From: Komarekiella atlantica HA4396-MV6
GTDB lineage: Bacteria > Cyanobacteriota > Cyanobacteriia > Cyanobacteriales > Nostocaceae
Assembly (NCBI GenBank): GCA_019359395.1
Contig: JAHHHK010000019.1
Location: 62,001-126,000 of the forward strand
Length of the DNA stretch: 64,000 bases
Direction: 5' to 3'
Part shown: piece after piece, positions 52,510-61,471 of the stretch
Layout: the number at the start of each line of letters is the position of its first letter
How positions within the stretch are numbered: the first letter of the stretch is position 1
Notes under the pieces: model-generated
Seen by the model: only the letters and a program-made list of their open reading frames with translations
The model's database searches: none
What the model was told of the DNA's origin: nothing
Translations under genes and position numbers: made by a program

Positions 52510-52761
52510 AAAGGCTCAACCGCCACGCTCAAAGGCTCAACCGCCATGCTCAAAGGCTCAACCGCCATGCTCAAAGGCTCAACCGCCATGCTCAAAGGCT
52601 CAACCGCCATGCTCAGAGGCTCAACCGCCATGCTCAAAGGCTCAACCGCCATGCTCAAAGGCTCAACCGTCATGCTCAAAGGTTCAGCCGTCATGCTCAA
52701 AGGTTCAGCCGTCATGCTCAGAGGCTCAACCGTCATGCTCAAAGGCTCAGCCGTCATGTTT
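52510..52761. repeat. 21-bp tandem array between the vWA gene and its partner
   Basis: Twelve units of 21 bp (core AAAGGCTCAACCGCCATG) start every 21 bases from 52510 to 52741. The last units near the vWA gene are variants (GGTTCAGCCGTC). On the minus strand each unit carries an ATG and reads M(A/T)(A/V)EPLS. That frame runs from 52757, 10 nt inside the end of the vWA gene, to a stop at 52488, nine bases before the partner start. Confidence 0.95.
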
Positions 52762-54243
52762 CAAGAGCTCTCCTGCTTCCCCTGCTCCCTGCCCCCTTCC
52801 CCCTACCCCCTTCCCCCCACCTCCCCCTAACATCTGCTGCACTCGTTCCGCCAAATATGCTTCTAATTCCGACAAGGGAGCAGAACCTTCAGCAAAACGG
52901 GCAAAGCCTAGCATTGTTGGTAAATCTTCCGCGTTTCTCAGTCCTACAGTGGGGATAGTGGGGCTAAGATTACGTAGCGAAAAATCTTCAGAATTAAAGA
53001 CAGGATTACAGTGAACAATTGAGGTTCGCCGCATCGTGTCTAACTTGGTGCGGTATACTCGTAACACTTCTGCTGCACCGTTGGGCGGATAATTCTCGCA
53101 ACCGTCAGATACAATTACTACCAACTCCGCACCCGATCCTAAAGCGGCTAGCAATGGTGTCGCTAAGTCAGTTTGTCCACGGGGACGCACTTGCAGCGCA
53201 TCTTCCACAGGTATTGTCCAAAAAGCTCGGTATTCTTTTGATGCAGCTTGCAATAAATAGTGAGTAGCCAAAGCCACACCCAAAGGACGGCGGCGCTTTT
53301 CGCCAGAACCAAAACTGGAGTAGCTACAATCTAAGACAGCCGCAACTCTTCCTAACTTTAAAGGTGCTTTTTTTAACGTTAACCGCGCTGATCGCTCCAA
53401 GGCTTGGTTTAAAGTATCCCATTGCTGTTGTCTAGTTTCCAATGGCAATGACAAGATATATAATGCCAATTTAGTTAAGGGAAGACTACCTAAATTCAGG
53501 TCAATTTCAATCTCGGTACGTTCTGCTGCACCTTGGAAACGCAACTTTTCGCCCAAAGTCATCTGCTGTTGAATGCGGGATAAAAAGATATCACGGGGAA
53601 CTTTGTGCTTAACTGCAAATCCTTCTGCAATGGTGAAAGGCAACTGATAAATCGCTTCGGCGCTGTAGTGCGCTTGGCGAAACTGCTCAAATAACTCAGT
53701 TGAGTAGATATTTTGTTTCCAATTGCGAAAGAGAAAAGTACTCAATTCACCATGAAGTTTGAGGTGAGCGTGAGTTGCGATCGCTCGCACTTTAGCGCGA
53801 TACTTTACAGCATGGAAACTTATATCATTCCGCATACTTAAATAATCGCGGGCGATCGCTCTACTGCGACGGTTGTTAATTTTTCGTTGACGCAACTGTT
53901 GCAAAACTCCCCAAGCTCGTTGTGGTGGCAAGGTGTTAAGTGCATGGGCAATCAATGCACCTTCCTCTTGGCGATGTTCTGGGAGTGTGTCCCGCCCCGT
54001 CGCCAGTAGCTTGAGGATAATCTGTGCTTGGTTGAAGTGGTTGATACCTGCTGCTAGAGAACGAGCATACAGCAGGCGGTAATTACCGAGAATATAATCA
54101 TGCAAAAAGTCAATTGATACGCGTTGACCGTAAGCATCATCATAAAATTCACGCTGTCCCGTGCAGGCTAGGCAAGCATTGATAAACATCACCAAATCTT
54201 CTCGCGTTACCTGTTCGATACGGTTGGTATAGTTAGTAACCAT
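52747..54243 (-). CDS. vWA-domain protein with TROVE-like architecture
   Basis: A 498-residue protein. Residues 1 to about 300 are helical and HEAT-like (LVMFINACLACTGQREFYDD, ARSLAAGINHFNQAQIILKL, RKINNRRSRAIARDYLS). The C-terminal vWA domain (about 305-470) has a full MIDAS: DCSYSS, TDLATPL, and VSDGCEN. The order helical-then-vWA and the size match TROVE/Ro60-type RNA-binding proteins, though I cannot prove RNA binding. The last ~27 residues (GGGGGKGVGGRG and on) come from a C-rich low-complexity tract, and the stop codon falls inside the 21-bp array, so the natural C-terminus has probably been replaced. It is the first gene of a two-gene operon. Confidence 0.75.
   Translation of the reverse strand: MVTNYTNRIEQVTREDLVMFINACLACTGQREFYDDAYGQRVSIDFLHDYILGNYRLLYARSLAAGINHFNQAQIILKLLATGRDTLPEHRQEEGALIAHALNTLPPQRAWGVLQQLRQRKINNRRSRAIARDYLSMRNDISFHAVKYRAKVRAIATHAHLKLHGELSTFLFRNWKQNIYSTELFEQFRQAHYSAEAIYQLPFTIAEGFAVKHKVPRDIFLSRIQQQMTLGEKLRFQGAAERTEIEIDLNLGSLPLTKLALYILSLPLETRQQQWDTLNQALERSARLTLKKAPLKLGRVAAVLDCSYSSFGSGEKRRRPLGVALATHYLLQAASKEYRAFWTIPVEDALQVRPRGQTDLATPLLAALGSGAELVVIVSDGCENYPPNGAAEVLRVYRTKLDTMRRTSIVHCNPVFNSEDFSLRNLSPTIPTVGLRNAEDLPTMLGFARFAEGSAPLSELEAYLAERVQQMLGGGGGKGVGGRGQGAGEAGELLKHDG
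52770..52830. repeat. C-rich low-complexity tract at the vWA 3' end
   Basis: CCCCTGCTCCCTGCCCCCTT then CCCCCTACCCCCTTCCCCCC. This pyrimidine-rich motif encodes the Gly-rich tail of the vWA protein. Confidence 0.8.
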
Positions 54244-54336
54244 AGAAGAAATTAAAAATTAAATTTTTTGCAAAAACCCACAGACTTTAGCCCTCATCAT
54301 TACTCACATCTCTCAAATCTGCCGCTTCCTTGCTAT

Positions 54337-54458
54337 CCCGCCTTGGAATTTATTCCTAGGCTAATAGATAAAGTCCGTTTCAACGGACTCAATTGAGTTA
54401 CATGGAGTCAGTTTTAACTGACTTGTGCTATTAGCCTGCGATTCAAATCGCAGGCGGG
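54337..54458. repeat. Nested-hairpin repeat element
   Basis: Outer arms CCCGCC...CTAATAG and CTATTAG...GGCGGG enclose the hairpins AAGTCCGTTTCAACGGACT, GAGTCAGTTTTAACTGACTT and GCCTGCGATTCAAATCGCAG. It has four stem-loops in about 120 bp, the form of a compact mobile or structured element. Confidence 0.8.
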
Positions 54459-54607
54459 CTATGGGTTTTACTTAGTTCCTGTAGATGCAACTTCTGTTAG
54501 GCATTTTTTTGAAGAGGGTGCTGTTCGGGGAAAGGCGGCACAACTAGCTAGGACGATTTAACAGATCGGGTTCGGAAGTTGTACCATAGTCCCGCGAACA
54601 GCAAGAC

Positions 54608-54650
54608 TGGGAATTAGGGACTGGGGACTGGGAACTGGGGATTGGGGATA
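54608..54650. repeat. GGGACTG heptamer repeat
   Basis: Consecutive GGGACTG/GGAACTG/GGGATTG 7-mers; the same family recurs at 58190-58252. Confidence 0.85.
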
Positions 54651-54780
54651 TTCTATTTATGGGATTATCCTACAACCCTGACACGCCTGGTTGTTGCAAT
54701 CTTTGCGTAATTTTATTAGAAAAAGAGCGATATAAAACTAAAGTAAAACATCTCTGCTTTAAATGAGCAAGGAGTATTCT

Positions 54781-56502
54781 ATGAATTATTTCTTGAGTAC
54801 TTGGCTGCCAAACAGACTTCATCGCCAGAGCTTGGTGAGTGCGAGTGTGTTAGTTTCTCTAATGACATTACCATTCTTTGTAAACAGTTTAGGAATAGTA
54901 AGTGCATCAGCACAGACGCAAACAGTCCAAAAGCGCACAGACGAGGCATTACGTCTGTACCAAGTAGGCGAACAGCAGTATAATCAAGGTCAATTAAGCC
55001 TAGCATTAGAGACGTTTCAACGAGCTTTAGTTATTTATCGAGAAATTGGCGATCGCTCCAAGGAAGCAAAGATATTTAATAATATTGGGGAAGTTTATAA
55101 CGATATCGGTCAGTACCCCAAAGCCTTAGAGTTTTACCAGCAAGCTTTAGCCATTACTAAACAAATCAGCGACAAAGAGGGAGAAGTTGCAACACTTAAA
55201 GGCTTTGGAGAAGTTTACTCTAGCCAGAGTCAGTACCCCAAAGCCTTAGAGTTTTACCAGCAAGCTTTAGCCATTACTAAACAAATCGGCGACAAGAAAC
55301 AGGAAAGTCAGACCCTCAATGATATTGGGGAAGTTTACAACAACATCGCTCAGTACCCCAAAGCCTTAGAGTTTTACCAGCAAGCTTTAGCCATTACTAA
55401 ACAAATCGGCGACAAGAAACAGGAAAGTCAGACCCTCAACGTTATTGGAGAATTTTACTCTAGTCAAAATCAGTACGCCAAAGCTTTAGATTTCTACCAA
55501 CAAGCTTTAGGCATTGCCAAACAAATCGGCGACAAGAAAGGAGAAGGTCAAACCCTCAATGCTATTGGGGCAGTTTACAAAAATCTCACTCAGTATGCCA
55601 TAGCATTAGAGTTTTTCGAGCAAGCAAATAATATTGCCAAACAAATCGGCGACAAGAAAGAGGAAGGTGCAAACCTTAGAAGCCTTGGGTCAGTCTACTC
55701 TAGCCAGCGTCAATATACCAAAACCTTAGAGTTTTACCAGCAAGCCTTAGCCATTTACCAACAAATCGGTAGCAAAGCCGAGGAAGGTTCGACTTTCAAC
55801 AGTATTGCAGTCGTTTACTCCATTCAAGGTAAGTACCCCAAAGCTTTAGAGTTCCACCAGCAAGCCTTAGCCACTTACCAACAAATCGGCAGCAAAGCAA
55901 TGGAAGGTACAAGTCTTGCGAGAATGGGGGGACTTTATAACAGCCAGCGTCAGCACAAAAAAGCCTTAGAGCTTTTCCAACAAGCCTTAGCTATTTACCA
56001 ACAAATCGGCAGCAAGGCTGAGGAAGCCTCTACTCTCAACGGTATTGGGTCAGTTTATTATGGACAGAAGCAATACAAAAAAGCCCTAGAGTTTATTGAG
56101 CAAGCTTTAGCAATTAACAAACAAATTGGCAGCAAAGCGGGGGAAGGTACAACTTTTAATAACATGGGGGCATTTTACTACAGCCAGAGTCAGTATCCCA
56201 AAGCTTTAGAATTCTTTGGGCAAGCTTTAGCCATTTACCAACAAATCGCCAACAAGTCAGGAGAAGGTATAAGCCTCAACAGTATTGGGTCGGTTTACTA
56301 TAAACAGCGTCAGTACAAAAAAGCCTTAGAGTTTTATGGACAAGCTCTAGCCATTTATCAACAAACTGGCTCCGTTCGCAGTGAATGCGTAACCCTGAAA
56401 AACATTGGGGCAATCTACCGTAACTATAATCAAAATCCCAAATCCATAAACTTGTATCGGCAAGCTTTAGGAACTTGCAAACAAATTGGCATTGAGCTTT
56501 GA
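54781..56502 (+). CDS. Secreted TPR protein built of 40-residue repeats
   Basis: About 573 residues. The start is placed at the second ATG, because AAGGAG lies 7 bases before it and overlaps the upstream ATG at 54763. An N-terminal signal (about 18-45, LVSASVLVSLMTLPFFVNSL, then ASAQ) directs it to the periplasm or outside. The rest is about 13 TPR units of exactly 40 residues (consensus NIGEVYN...QYPKALEFYQQALAI), from about residue 63 to the end. TPR solenoids mediate protein-protein contact. There is no CHAT or kinase domain and no partner is adjacent. The DNA repeat is very regular, so repeat number likely varies. Confidence 0.92.
   Translation: MNYFLSTWLPNRLHRQSLVSASVLVSLMTLPFFVNSLGIVSASAQTQTVQKRTDEALRLYQVGEQQYNQGQLSLALETFQRALVIYREIGDRSKEAKIFNNIGEVYNDIGQYPKALEFYQQALAITKQISDKEGEVATLKGFGEVYSSQSQYPKALEFYQQALAITKQIGDKKQESQTLNDIGEVYNNIAQYPKALEFYQQALAITKQIGDKKQESQTLNVIGEFYSSQNQYAKALDFYQQALGIAKQIGDKKGEGQTLNAIGAVYKNLTQYAIALEFFEQANNIAKQIGDKKEEGANLRSLGSVYSSQRQYTKTLEFYQQALAIYQQIGSKAEEGSTFNSIAVVYSIQGKYPKALEFHQQALATYQQIGSKAMEGTSLARMGGLYNSQRQHKKALELFQQALAIYQQIGSKAEEASTLNGIGSVYYGQKQYKKALEFIEQALAINKQIGSKAGEGTTFNNMGAFYYSQSQYPKALEFFGQALAIYQQIANKSGEGISLNSIGSVYYKQRQYKKALEFYGQALAIYQQTGSVRSECVTLKNIGAIYRNYNQNPKSINLYRQALGTCKQIGIEL
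55111..56480 (+). repeat. In-gene 120-bp repeat units
   Basis: CAGTACCCCAAAGCCTTAGA or a close variant recurs every 120 bases from 55111 to 56431 without any spacing change. Units at 55111, 55231 and 55351 are almost identical over 80 bases or more. Confidence 0.92.
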
Positions 56503-57319
56503 TTCTGAGATTACTCCTTTTCCACTGAAGATTACCCATAAGACTTACGCAATAAACCCTCTCAAACTCTCATTTCTCCGTAACCCCTGCGTCCTCTGCG
56601 GTAGCCTGCCTTGAAAAGTTGAGCCACTGCGTTGGACGGGTTTCCCGGCTTGTAGCAAGTGGCGTTCCTAGGTTGGGAAACCCCGTTCGCATGATTGCGT
56701 CTCACGCCACTTGCTCCACTTGGGGAGACCCCAAGACCGCAGTGGCTCCCCTTCTCTACGAGACGCTACTTCGCGTTGGGAAAAGTTCTGATGCCTTTTT
56801 TGCGGAACGCTGCACAAACGGCGGGGTGCGCCGTAAGCGTACCCCTACGGGGAAGCAAGCTACGCAAAGCGTCTCGTAGAGAAGCCATGCCCAAAGGGCT
56901 TTACGCTCCTTCGCTGGCGCACCCTGCGGGATCTTGCTACAGACTTCTCTTTGCCTACAGAATTTTTCGCTGCGGCAAGCCGCTCCGCGTCTACGTTTTT
57001 CCGTCACCTGTAGACAAGTAGGCTAGAGATTTTGCGCTTCCCGCTTTAATTGATAAATTTATAGTGGCAGAACCTTGTCTGCTCTGTAAAAATACATCTG
57101 TTGTTAAAAAACTGAACAGGGATTGCAACACAGATGAATTCTGACTTACTCTGGAAAAGCCACTATGCCAGTTTGACGCTACTTGCTACAATAGAAAACC
57201 CCTAAAGCTTTGATGGTTAGAAGTCGCTACTCAGACTTCTTTTCGGACGTAACTGACTTCCCAGCATCAGCACCCTGCCGATAAAGTTCAACAAAACACT
57301 CCTTGTATAGCCTAAAACG
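56503..57319. other. Intergenic region with a long GCAGAG-family repeat mosaic
   Basis: About 815 bp. From 56580 to 57010 it is a mosaic of dispersed repeat blocks, and the several overlapping short frames there are not genes. The last ~300 bp hold the promoter of the gene at 57320; nothing specific is recognised. Confidence 0.6.
56580..57010. repeat. Long GCAGAG-family repeat mosaic
   Basis: Contains GTCCTCTGCGGTAGCCTGCC, CTTGAAAAGTTGAG, TCTACGAGACGCTACTTCGC, AAGCGTCTCGTAGAGAAG and other hairpin-prone blocks in both orientations. Related to the blocks at 6766, 34984, 37925 and 51137. Confidence 0.7.
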
Positions 57320-58189
57320 ATGAAAGCATCTGCTAATTTCGACTTTGAAGACGAAAAATTTAATGCACCGCCTTCTCAAGTCATCCCCTGGTGTCAGATG
57401 ATTAATCCTCGGTATGGCACAGATGGCATTCAGCCTCACGGTTTAGCGATTAAGCTAGATAATGCCCACGCTGTTGGCTTTCAACCAGATGACAATTGGC
57501 AACAGGTGGAGCATGAATTTAGCTCTGGAGTCGAAACTGTCTTTATTACTAGTACTCCCCAATTAGTCATAGTGCGTCGGGGGCCATTGTCTGTAAAAGA
57601 CCGGGAAACTGGTCTAAAACTGGGTACGCTGAAAGAAAATTATGATGCTTTTTTAGCAGATAAACTTAAATTTAAAACCTTTACTCGCTATCTAATCTTT
57701 TTAGTGGGCGAAAATAAAAAGTTTTTACATGAGTCACCACTACAATTAACTCTTAATGGCGCAGCAGGAGCAAGTTTCAGCAAAACATACTGCGAATTTC
57801 AACAAGGCAAAGTCGTTAGTGGGTTCGTTGCTGAACTAGAAAAAGCTTATGCTGTATACCGCAAGCAACCTTTAACACCAAAAGGCCCGCTATTCCATGC
57901 TCACGGGATTTTTTCTCCAATAATTGAGTGTGAAGAAAGAGGCATTGAACCAAATACGGTTCTAGTTGCTTCAACTGTGGATTACAAACATCCCACAGTT
58001 GGGACGTTAACACAATACCTGATTGCTTCAGATTCGCTTGAGTCTGCAATGATTTGCAAGACTTTTGAAGAACACAAAGATTTTGGTAAGGAAGCTGTAA
58101 AACTAGAAACACCCAAGATGGCGATGGCTGGGGTTTCTAGCTCTTACGTTTACGCGGATGAAGATGATTTTGCTTATCCGCCGTATTAG
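57320..58189 (+). CDS. DUF5895-like protein, unknown function
   Basis: A 289-residue cytoplasmic protein. It opens FDFEDEKFNAPPSQVIPWCQ and contains INPRYGTDGIQPHGLAIKLD, a TRYLIFLVGENKKFLHESPL segment and an acidic, Tyr-rich tail (YADEDDFAYPPY). The pattern fits a cyanobacterial family annotated as DUF5895, often near mobile DNA; I am moderately sure of this. There are no catalytic motifs, signal peptide or membrane segments. It is followed by GGGACTG heptamers. Confidence 0.65.
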   Translation: MKASANFDFEDEKFNAPPSQVIPWCQMINPRYGTDGIQPHGLAIKLDNAHAVGFQPDDNWQQVEHEFSSGVETVFITSTPQLVIVRRGPLSVKDRETGLKLGTLKENYDAFLADKLKFKTFTRYLIFLVGENKKFLHESPLQLTLNGAAGASFSKTYCEFQQGKVVSGFVAELEKAYAVYRKQPLTPKGPLFHAHGIFSPIIECEERGIEPNTVLVASTVDYKHPTVGTLTQYLIASDSLESAMICKTFEEHKDFGKEAVKLETPKMAMAGVSSSYVYADEDDFAYPPY

Positions 58190-58252
58190 GGGCTGGGGGC
58201 TGGGGACTAGGGACTAGGGACTGGGGACTGGGGACTGGGGACTGGAGAGTGG
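58190..58252. repeat. GGGACTG heptamer repeat
   Basis: About eight consecutive 7-mers of GGGGACT/GGGACTA type directly after the stop of the DUF5895-like gene, same family as 54608-54650. Confidence 0.88.
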
Positions 58253-58293
58253 GGATAAGGTAAATAAATAATCAATTCCCAATTCCCTATTCC

Positions 58294-59544
58294 CTATTCT
58301 CTAATCAGTAAATAATATAGTGAACCATTACCGCCTGTGACACCAGCGCGATCGCCTGCTAGTTTACCAGATCCCATGAAGTAATCTACTCTTCCTGGCC
58401 CTTTAATAGCGCTGCCTGTATCCTGATCTAGTACAAAACGGCTGACAGTACGACGCTCTAGTTTGCCAACACTGGTAGGGTAGGGAAATGAGTTGTAAAT
58501 CAGCGCTAATGCCCCTGGAGGCATGAGAGACTTATCTGTAGCAATAGAACGCTCTGCTGTCACTGGTACATGAATACTGCCCGTAGCTGGTCTATCGGCT
58601 GTTTCTTGGAAAAAGACAAACCGTTCCCAGCGTGGCAGATAATTATTCAACTCTTGCGGCTGTTTTTGGAAATAACTAATCAGCCGTGGTAATGTCAATC
58701 CTTCCAGTGGCAGTTTGCCATCTTTTGCTAGTTCTTTGCCAATACTAGTCCAGGGGTAATCTGTTCCACCTGCATACCCAACTGATGTTTTTGTACCATT
58801 AGTTAACTTAATTTGAGCAGAACCTTGGATGTGTACCATGTATGCATCAAGGCGATCGCGAAACCAAAGCATTTCTAAACCACGCAATTGGCTTTTATTC
58901 CCTAGCAAACCATCCTTTCCTTCCAAATCAATGCGTTTTGGGTGGGGTTTAGCCCATTGGTTGAAGTCTGGTGGTAGGCGATAAAGGGGATACTTATATG
59001 CTGAGGTTTTGACTCGGCTAGCAGTATAAACAGGCTCGTAATATGCAGTGAATTTAACAGTACCCTTGCCATCGTTGCCCACGGATTTGTAAAAAACAAA
59101 CTCCCGACGGACAGCGGCTTGTAGTTGTGCTGGTGACTTAGAACTAACAACTAGTTGGCGGAAACGTAGCAAACTCCGACGGACGCGATCAAGAGTAATC
59201 TCCTGAATGGGATAATTTTGATACGCTGCGATCGCCTCTTTTTTTGCCAAATAACGCAAACTGTTGTCAATGGAAGCCAATAGCGCTTTGCGATCGCCCC
59301 CTTTACCTCTTTGACCCAAAATTTGCTCATCCCAACCCAAACAAGCGTGCCGAGGCGTACAACTTCCCAGATCGATTGGTTCTAGTGGCGGTACTTGAGG
59401 AGTCGTTGGGACTGGCGGTAGCAGGATATCAGGAGTCGTTGGTACTGGCAGTGGTAAGTTAGGAACTTGAGCAACAGCTGACCAGAGTGGATTTATAAGA
59501 GCAATTCCCATCAAGGAAAGCAAAGCAAGGGTTTTTCTCATCAT
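58294..59544 (-). CDS. mltA: Membrane-bound lytic murein transglycosylase A
   Basis: A 416-residue exported enzyme. An N-terminal signal (about 1-25, LALLSLMGIALINPLWSAVA) is followed by a Pro-rich linker. The MltA domain has VKFTAYYEPVYTASR, a middle barrel (LEMLWFRDRLDAYMVHIQGS), and the 3D domain ending FVLDQDTGSAIKGPGRVDYF with the catalytic Asp region. It cleaves the glycan strands of peptidoglycan to 1,6-anhydromuramic products. The small gene at 59545 ends directly before its start, so the two are translationally coupled. Confidence 0.94.
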   Translation of the reverse strand: MMRKTLALLSLMGIALINPLWSAVAQVPNLPLPVPTTPDILLPPVPTTPQVPPLEPIDLGSCTPRHACLGWDEQILGQRGKGGDRKALLASIDNSLRYLAKKEAIAAYQNYPIQEITLDRVRRSLLRFRQLVVSSKSPAQLQAAVRREFVFYKSVGNDGKGTVKFTAYYEPVYTASRVKTSAYKYPLYRLPPDFNQWAKPHPKRIDLEGKDGLLGNKSQLRGLEMLWFRDRLDAYMVHIQGSAQIKLTNGTKTSVGYAGGTDYPWTSIGKELAKDGKLPLEGLTLPRLISYFQKQPQELNNYLPRWERFVFFQETADRPATGSIHVPVTAERSIATDKSLMPPGALALIYNSFPYPTSVGKLERRTVSRFVLDQDTGSAIKGPGRVDYFMGSGKLAGDRAGVTGGNGSLYYLLIRE

Positions 59545-59799
59545 TTAGTTGAATCTTTCAACACTAGAACTAAAAACGGGTTCTACTCGGATTGCTACAA
59601 TCCGAGATGGGCGTACTACCATATACTCCCCTTGAATATTCTTGATCGGCACGCTAATAAAATCATGAGAAGCAGACTTGGGCACAAGTTCGCCACTATA
59701 CCACTTCTGAAATTCTTGAATAGTCGAAAAACGTACTTCTTCCCTGTGACCGCTTTCCAGTAGGAGGTGTACGGCATATTCATTAGGAGTTCTAGGCAT
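59545..59799 (-). CDS. Small conserved-type protein coupled to mltA
   Basis: An 84-residue soluble protein: MPRTPNEYAVHLLLESGHRE, then FSTIQEFQKWYSGEL, FISVPIKNIQGEYMVVRPSR and a final strand. There is no signal peptide. Its TAA stop is followed at once by the mltA ATG, so it is upstream in the same operon. Function not recognised. Confidence 0.7.
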   Translation of the reverse strand: MPRTPNEYAVHLLLESGHREEVRFSTIQEFQKWYSGELVPKSASHDFISVPIKNIQGEYMVVRPSRIVAIRVEPVFSSSVERFN

Positions 59800-60365
59800 A
59801 AGGTTGAATCATTTGAAAAACATCCAACCCATTGTTAACCACGTAACCCCCGAATGAAAAGGGTAAGCATACGGGAGCAGGGAAAGCTTTTCACCAGAGG
59901 CGTGATTTGAAATTAGTAATCCATTACTCTAACTCTTAACTTTTACCTTCACTTTAGACGGTCAATGCTTTAACCAGTTCCCAGCGATTTCTTCAAGAAA
60001 ATTTTTTACCACAGAAACATTGCATTGGTAGGGAGTGCTTGAGCGCTCAATTCAGCACTAAAGTGCTGACAACCAACTTGGCAGACTTAATTTGGCAAAC
60101 CATTCATCCCACAAATTAATTAGATTAAGTGTTACATTTTTATAAGCTAATTTTTTATTGATTAACATAATGTTGTATAGTAGCACTTTCTAAATAAAGC
60201 TGGTATCTAAGCTTGTGCAATATCATCTATGACCTGTAAGAAAACAGTTAATCAATAGTTAAATAATATTAATTTTTTGATATAAACTAACTAGTTTAGG
60301 CAACAGCCAAGCTGATTGAGATTATTCCTGAGAGTACAATTATTTCCTTAACTATAAATTTAGTG
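59800..60365. other. Divergent intergenic region
   Basis: About 565 bp. It contains a hairpin-rich patch near 60030-60085 (GTGCTTGAGCGC, CAGCACTAAAGTGCTG). The rest is AT-rich and must include the promoters of the small gene upstream of mltA and of the PhnD-like gene. Confidence 0.5.
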
Positions 60366-61208
60366 ATGCCTTTGCGATTTTCACGTCGTTTATTTCTTTT
60401 ACAACTGTTAAGTTTGACATTAGCTGGATGCCAATCAACACCATCTTTTGAAGGCGTATTAACTATTGGTGTTATCAACTATGGTGGCAGCCAAGAGATT
60501 ATTAACCAATATGCTAAGTTCAATCGTTATTTAGGTGAAAAAACAAAGGCATACATTCAGCTAGAGCCTGTTTTTAACGAAAATAAGGCGATTGAGAATC
60601 TTGAGGCTCGTGCTTGGTCATTGGTCTTTGCACCACCAGGGTTAGCGGCTATTGCGATCGCCCGGTATCAATATGTTCCGCTTTTTCCTTTACTGGGTGT
60701 GAGTAATTTACGCTCAATCTTGGTTGTTCGTAAAGACAATCCAATTCAGGATTTAAAACAATTACAGGGTCAAATAGTTGCTTTAGGTCAACCAGGTTCA
60801 GCAACAGGATATTATCTACCTCTTTATAATCTTTATGGTTTGACATTAGCTGAGGTACTATTTGCACCCACACCCAAAACAGTTTTAGAGTTTGTGACTC
60901 AAGGAAAGGCAACTGCTGGGGCTGTTTCGATCGCAGAATTTAATGAAGCAGGTCAGACCGATTTACGCACACTCTATACAGACCCTCACTATGTTCCATC
61001 TGGTGTGGTTTTGATTGGGCCTAATATCGAACGCAACCGCCAAGAGTATATCCGCCAAGTTATGAGCGAGTTCCCCTCAGTTTTGGCCGAAGAAATAGGG
61101 TATATACCTAATGGGAAAGTCCCAGATTATCGGTACATGATTACCGTAGTTGAACGAGTGAAATTGATTTCTTCCCAGTTACAAAATAAGCCTGCACGCT
61201 TATTTTGA
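60366..61208 (+). CDS. PhnD-like periplasmic binding lipoprotein
   Basis: About 280 residues from the ATG at 60366; a GTG just before it could also serve. A lipoprotein signal (FLLQLLSLTLAGCQS) has the lipobox LAGC. The mature part is a phosphate/phosphonate-type binding protein of the PhnD family: IGVINYGGSQEIINQYAKF, LVFAPPGLAAIAI, LVVRKDNPIQDLKQLQGQIV and ALGQPGSATGYYLPL. No cognate permease or ATPase is present, so it may feed a distant transporter or act as a sensor. The ligand is unknown. Confidence 0.85.
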   Translation: MPLRFSRRLFLLQLLSLTLAGCQSTPSFEGVLTIGVINYGGSQEIINQYAKFNRYLGEKTKAYIQLEPVFNENKAIENLEARAWSLVFAPPGLAAIAIARYQYVPLFPLLGVSNLRSILVVRKDNPIQDLKQLQGQIVALGQPGSATGYYLPLYNLYGLTLAEVLFAPTPKTVLEFVTQGKATAGAVSIAEFNEAGQTDLRTLYTDPHYVPSGVVLIGPNIERNRQEYIRQVMSEFPSVLAEEIGYIPNGKVPDYRYMITVVERVKLISSQLQNKPARLF

Positions 61209-61471
61209 GTTAATTTATAGCCCAATAGTAAAATTTACGAGGTATATGAGATTAGCAGAGTCAGTCTAACTAAATGAGGATTGGAAGTATATACGGTACT
61301 CTAAAAAAGTAACCTTAAAGACACAAAGGGCGATACTTCCTTGGAAAGACGCAATCACACTAGTGCCTCTTTAGGATGTAAAAGTTGAAAGCCCACACTC
61401 CACGCGAATTTGGTAGCGAGATCAGCTATGACAAACGAGCGTGGAACAGTTACATAGGAGTTTGGACGGTT

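Larger units (their letters stand above)
54244..54780. other. Divergent intergenic region with nested hairpins
   Basis: About 535 bp between the vWA operon and the TPR gene. It contains a multi-hairpin element (54337-54458) and GGGACTG-type heptamers (54608-54650). The promoter of the TPR gene must lie in the last ~130 bases. Confidence 0.6.

Noticed and set aside
56619-57021. Overlapping frames between the TPR and DUF5895-like genes
   Set aside because: They lie within a mosaic of dispersed repeats on both strands with no family resemblance.
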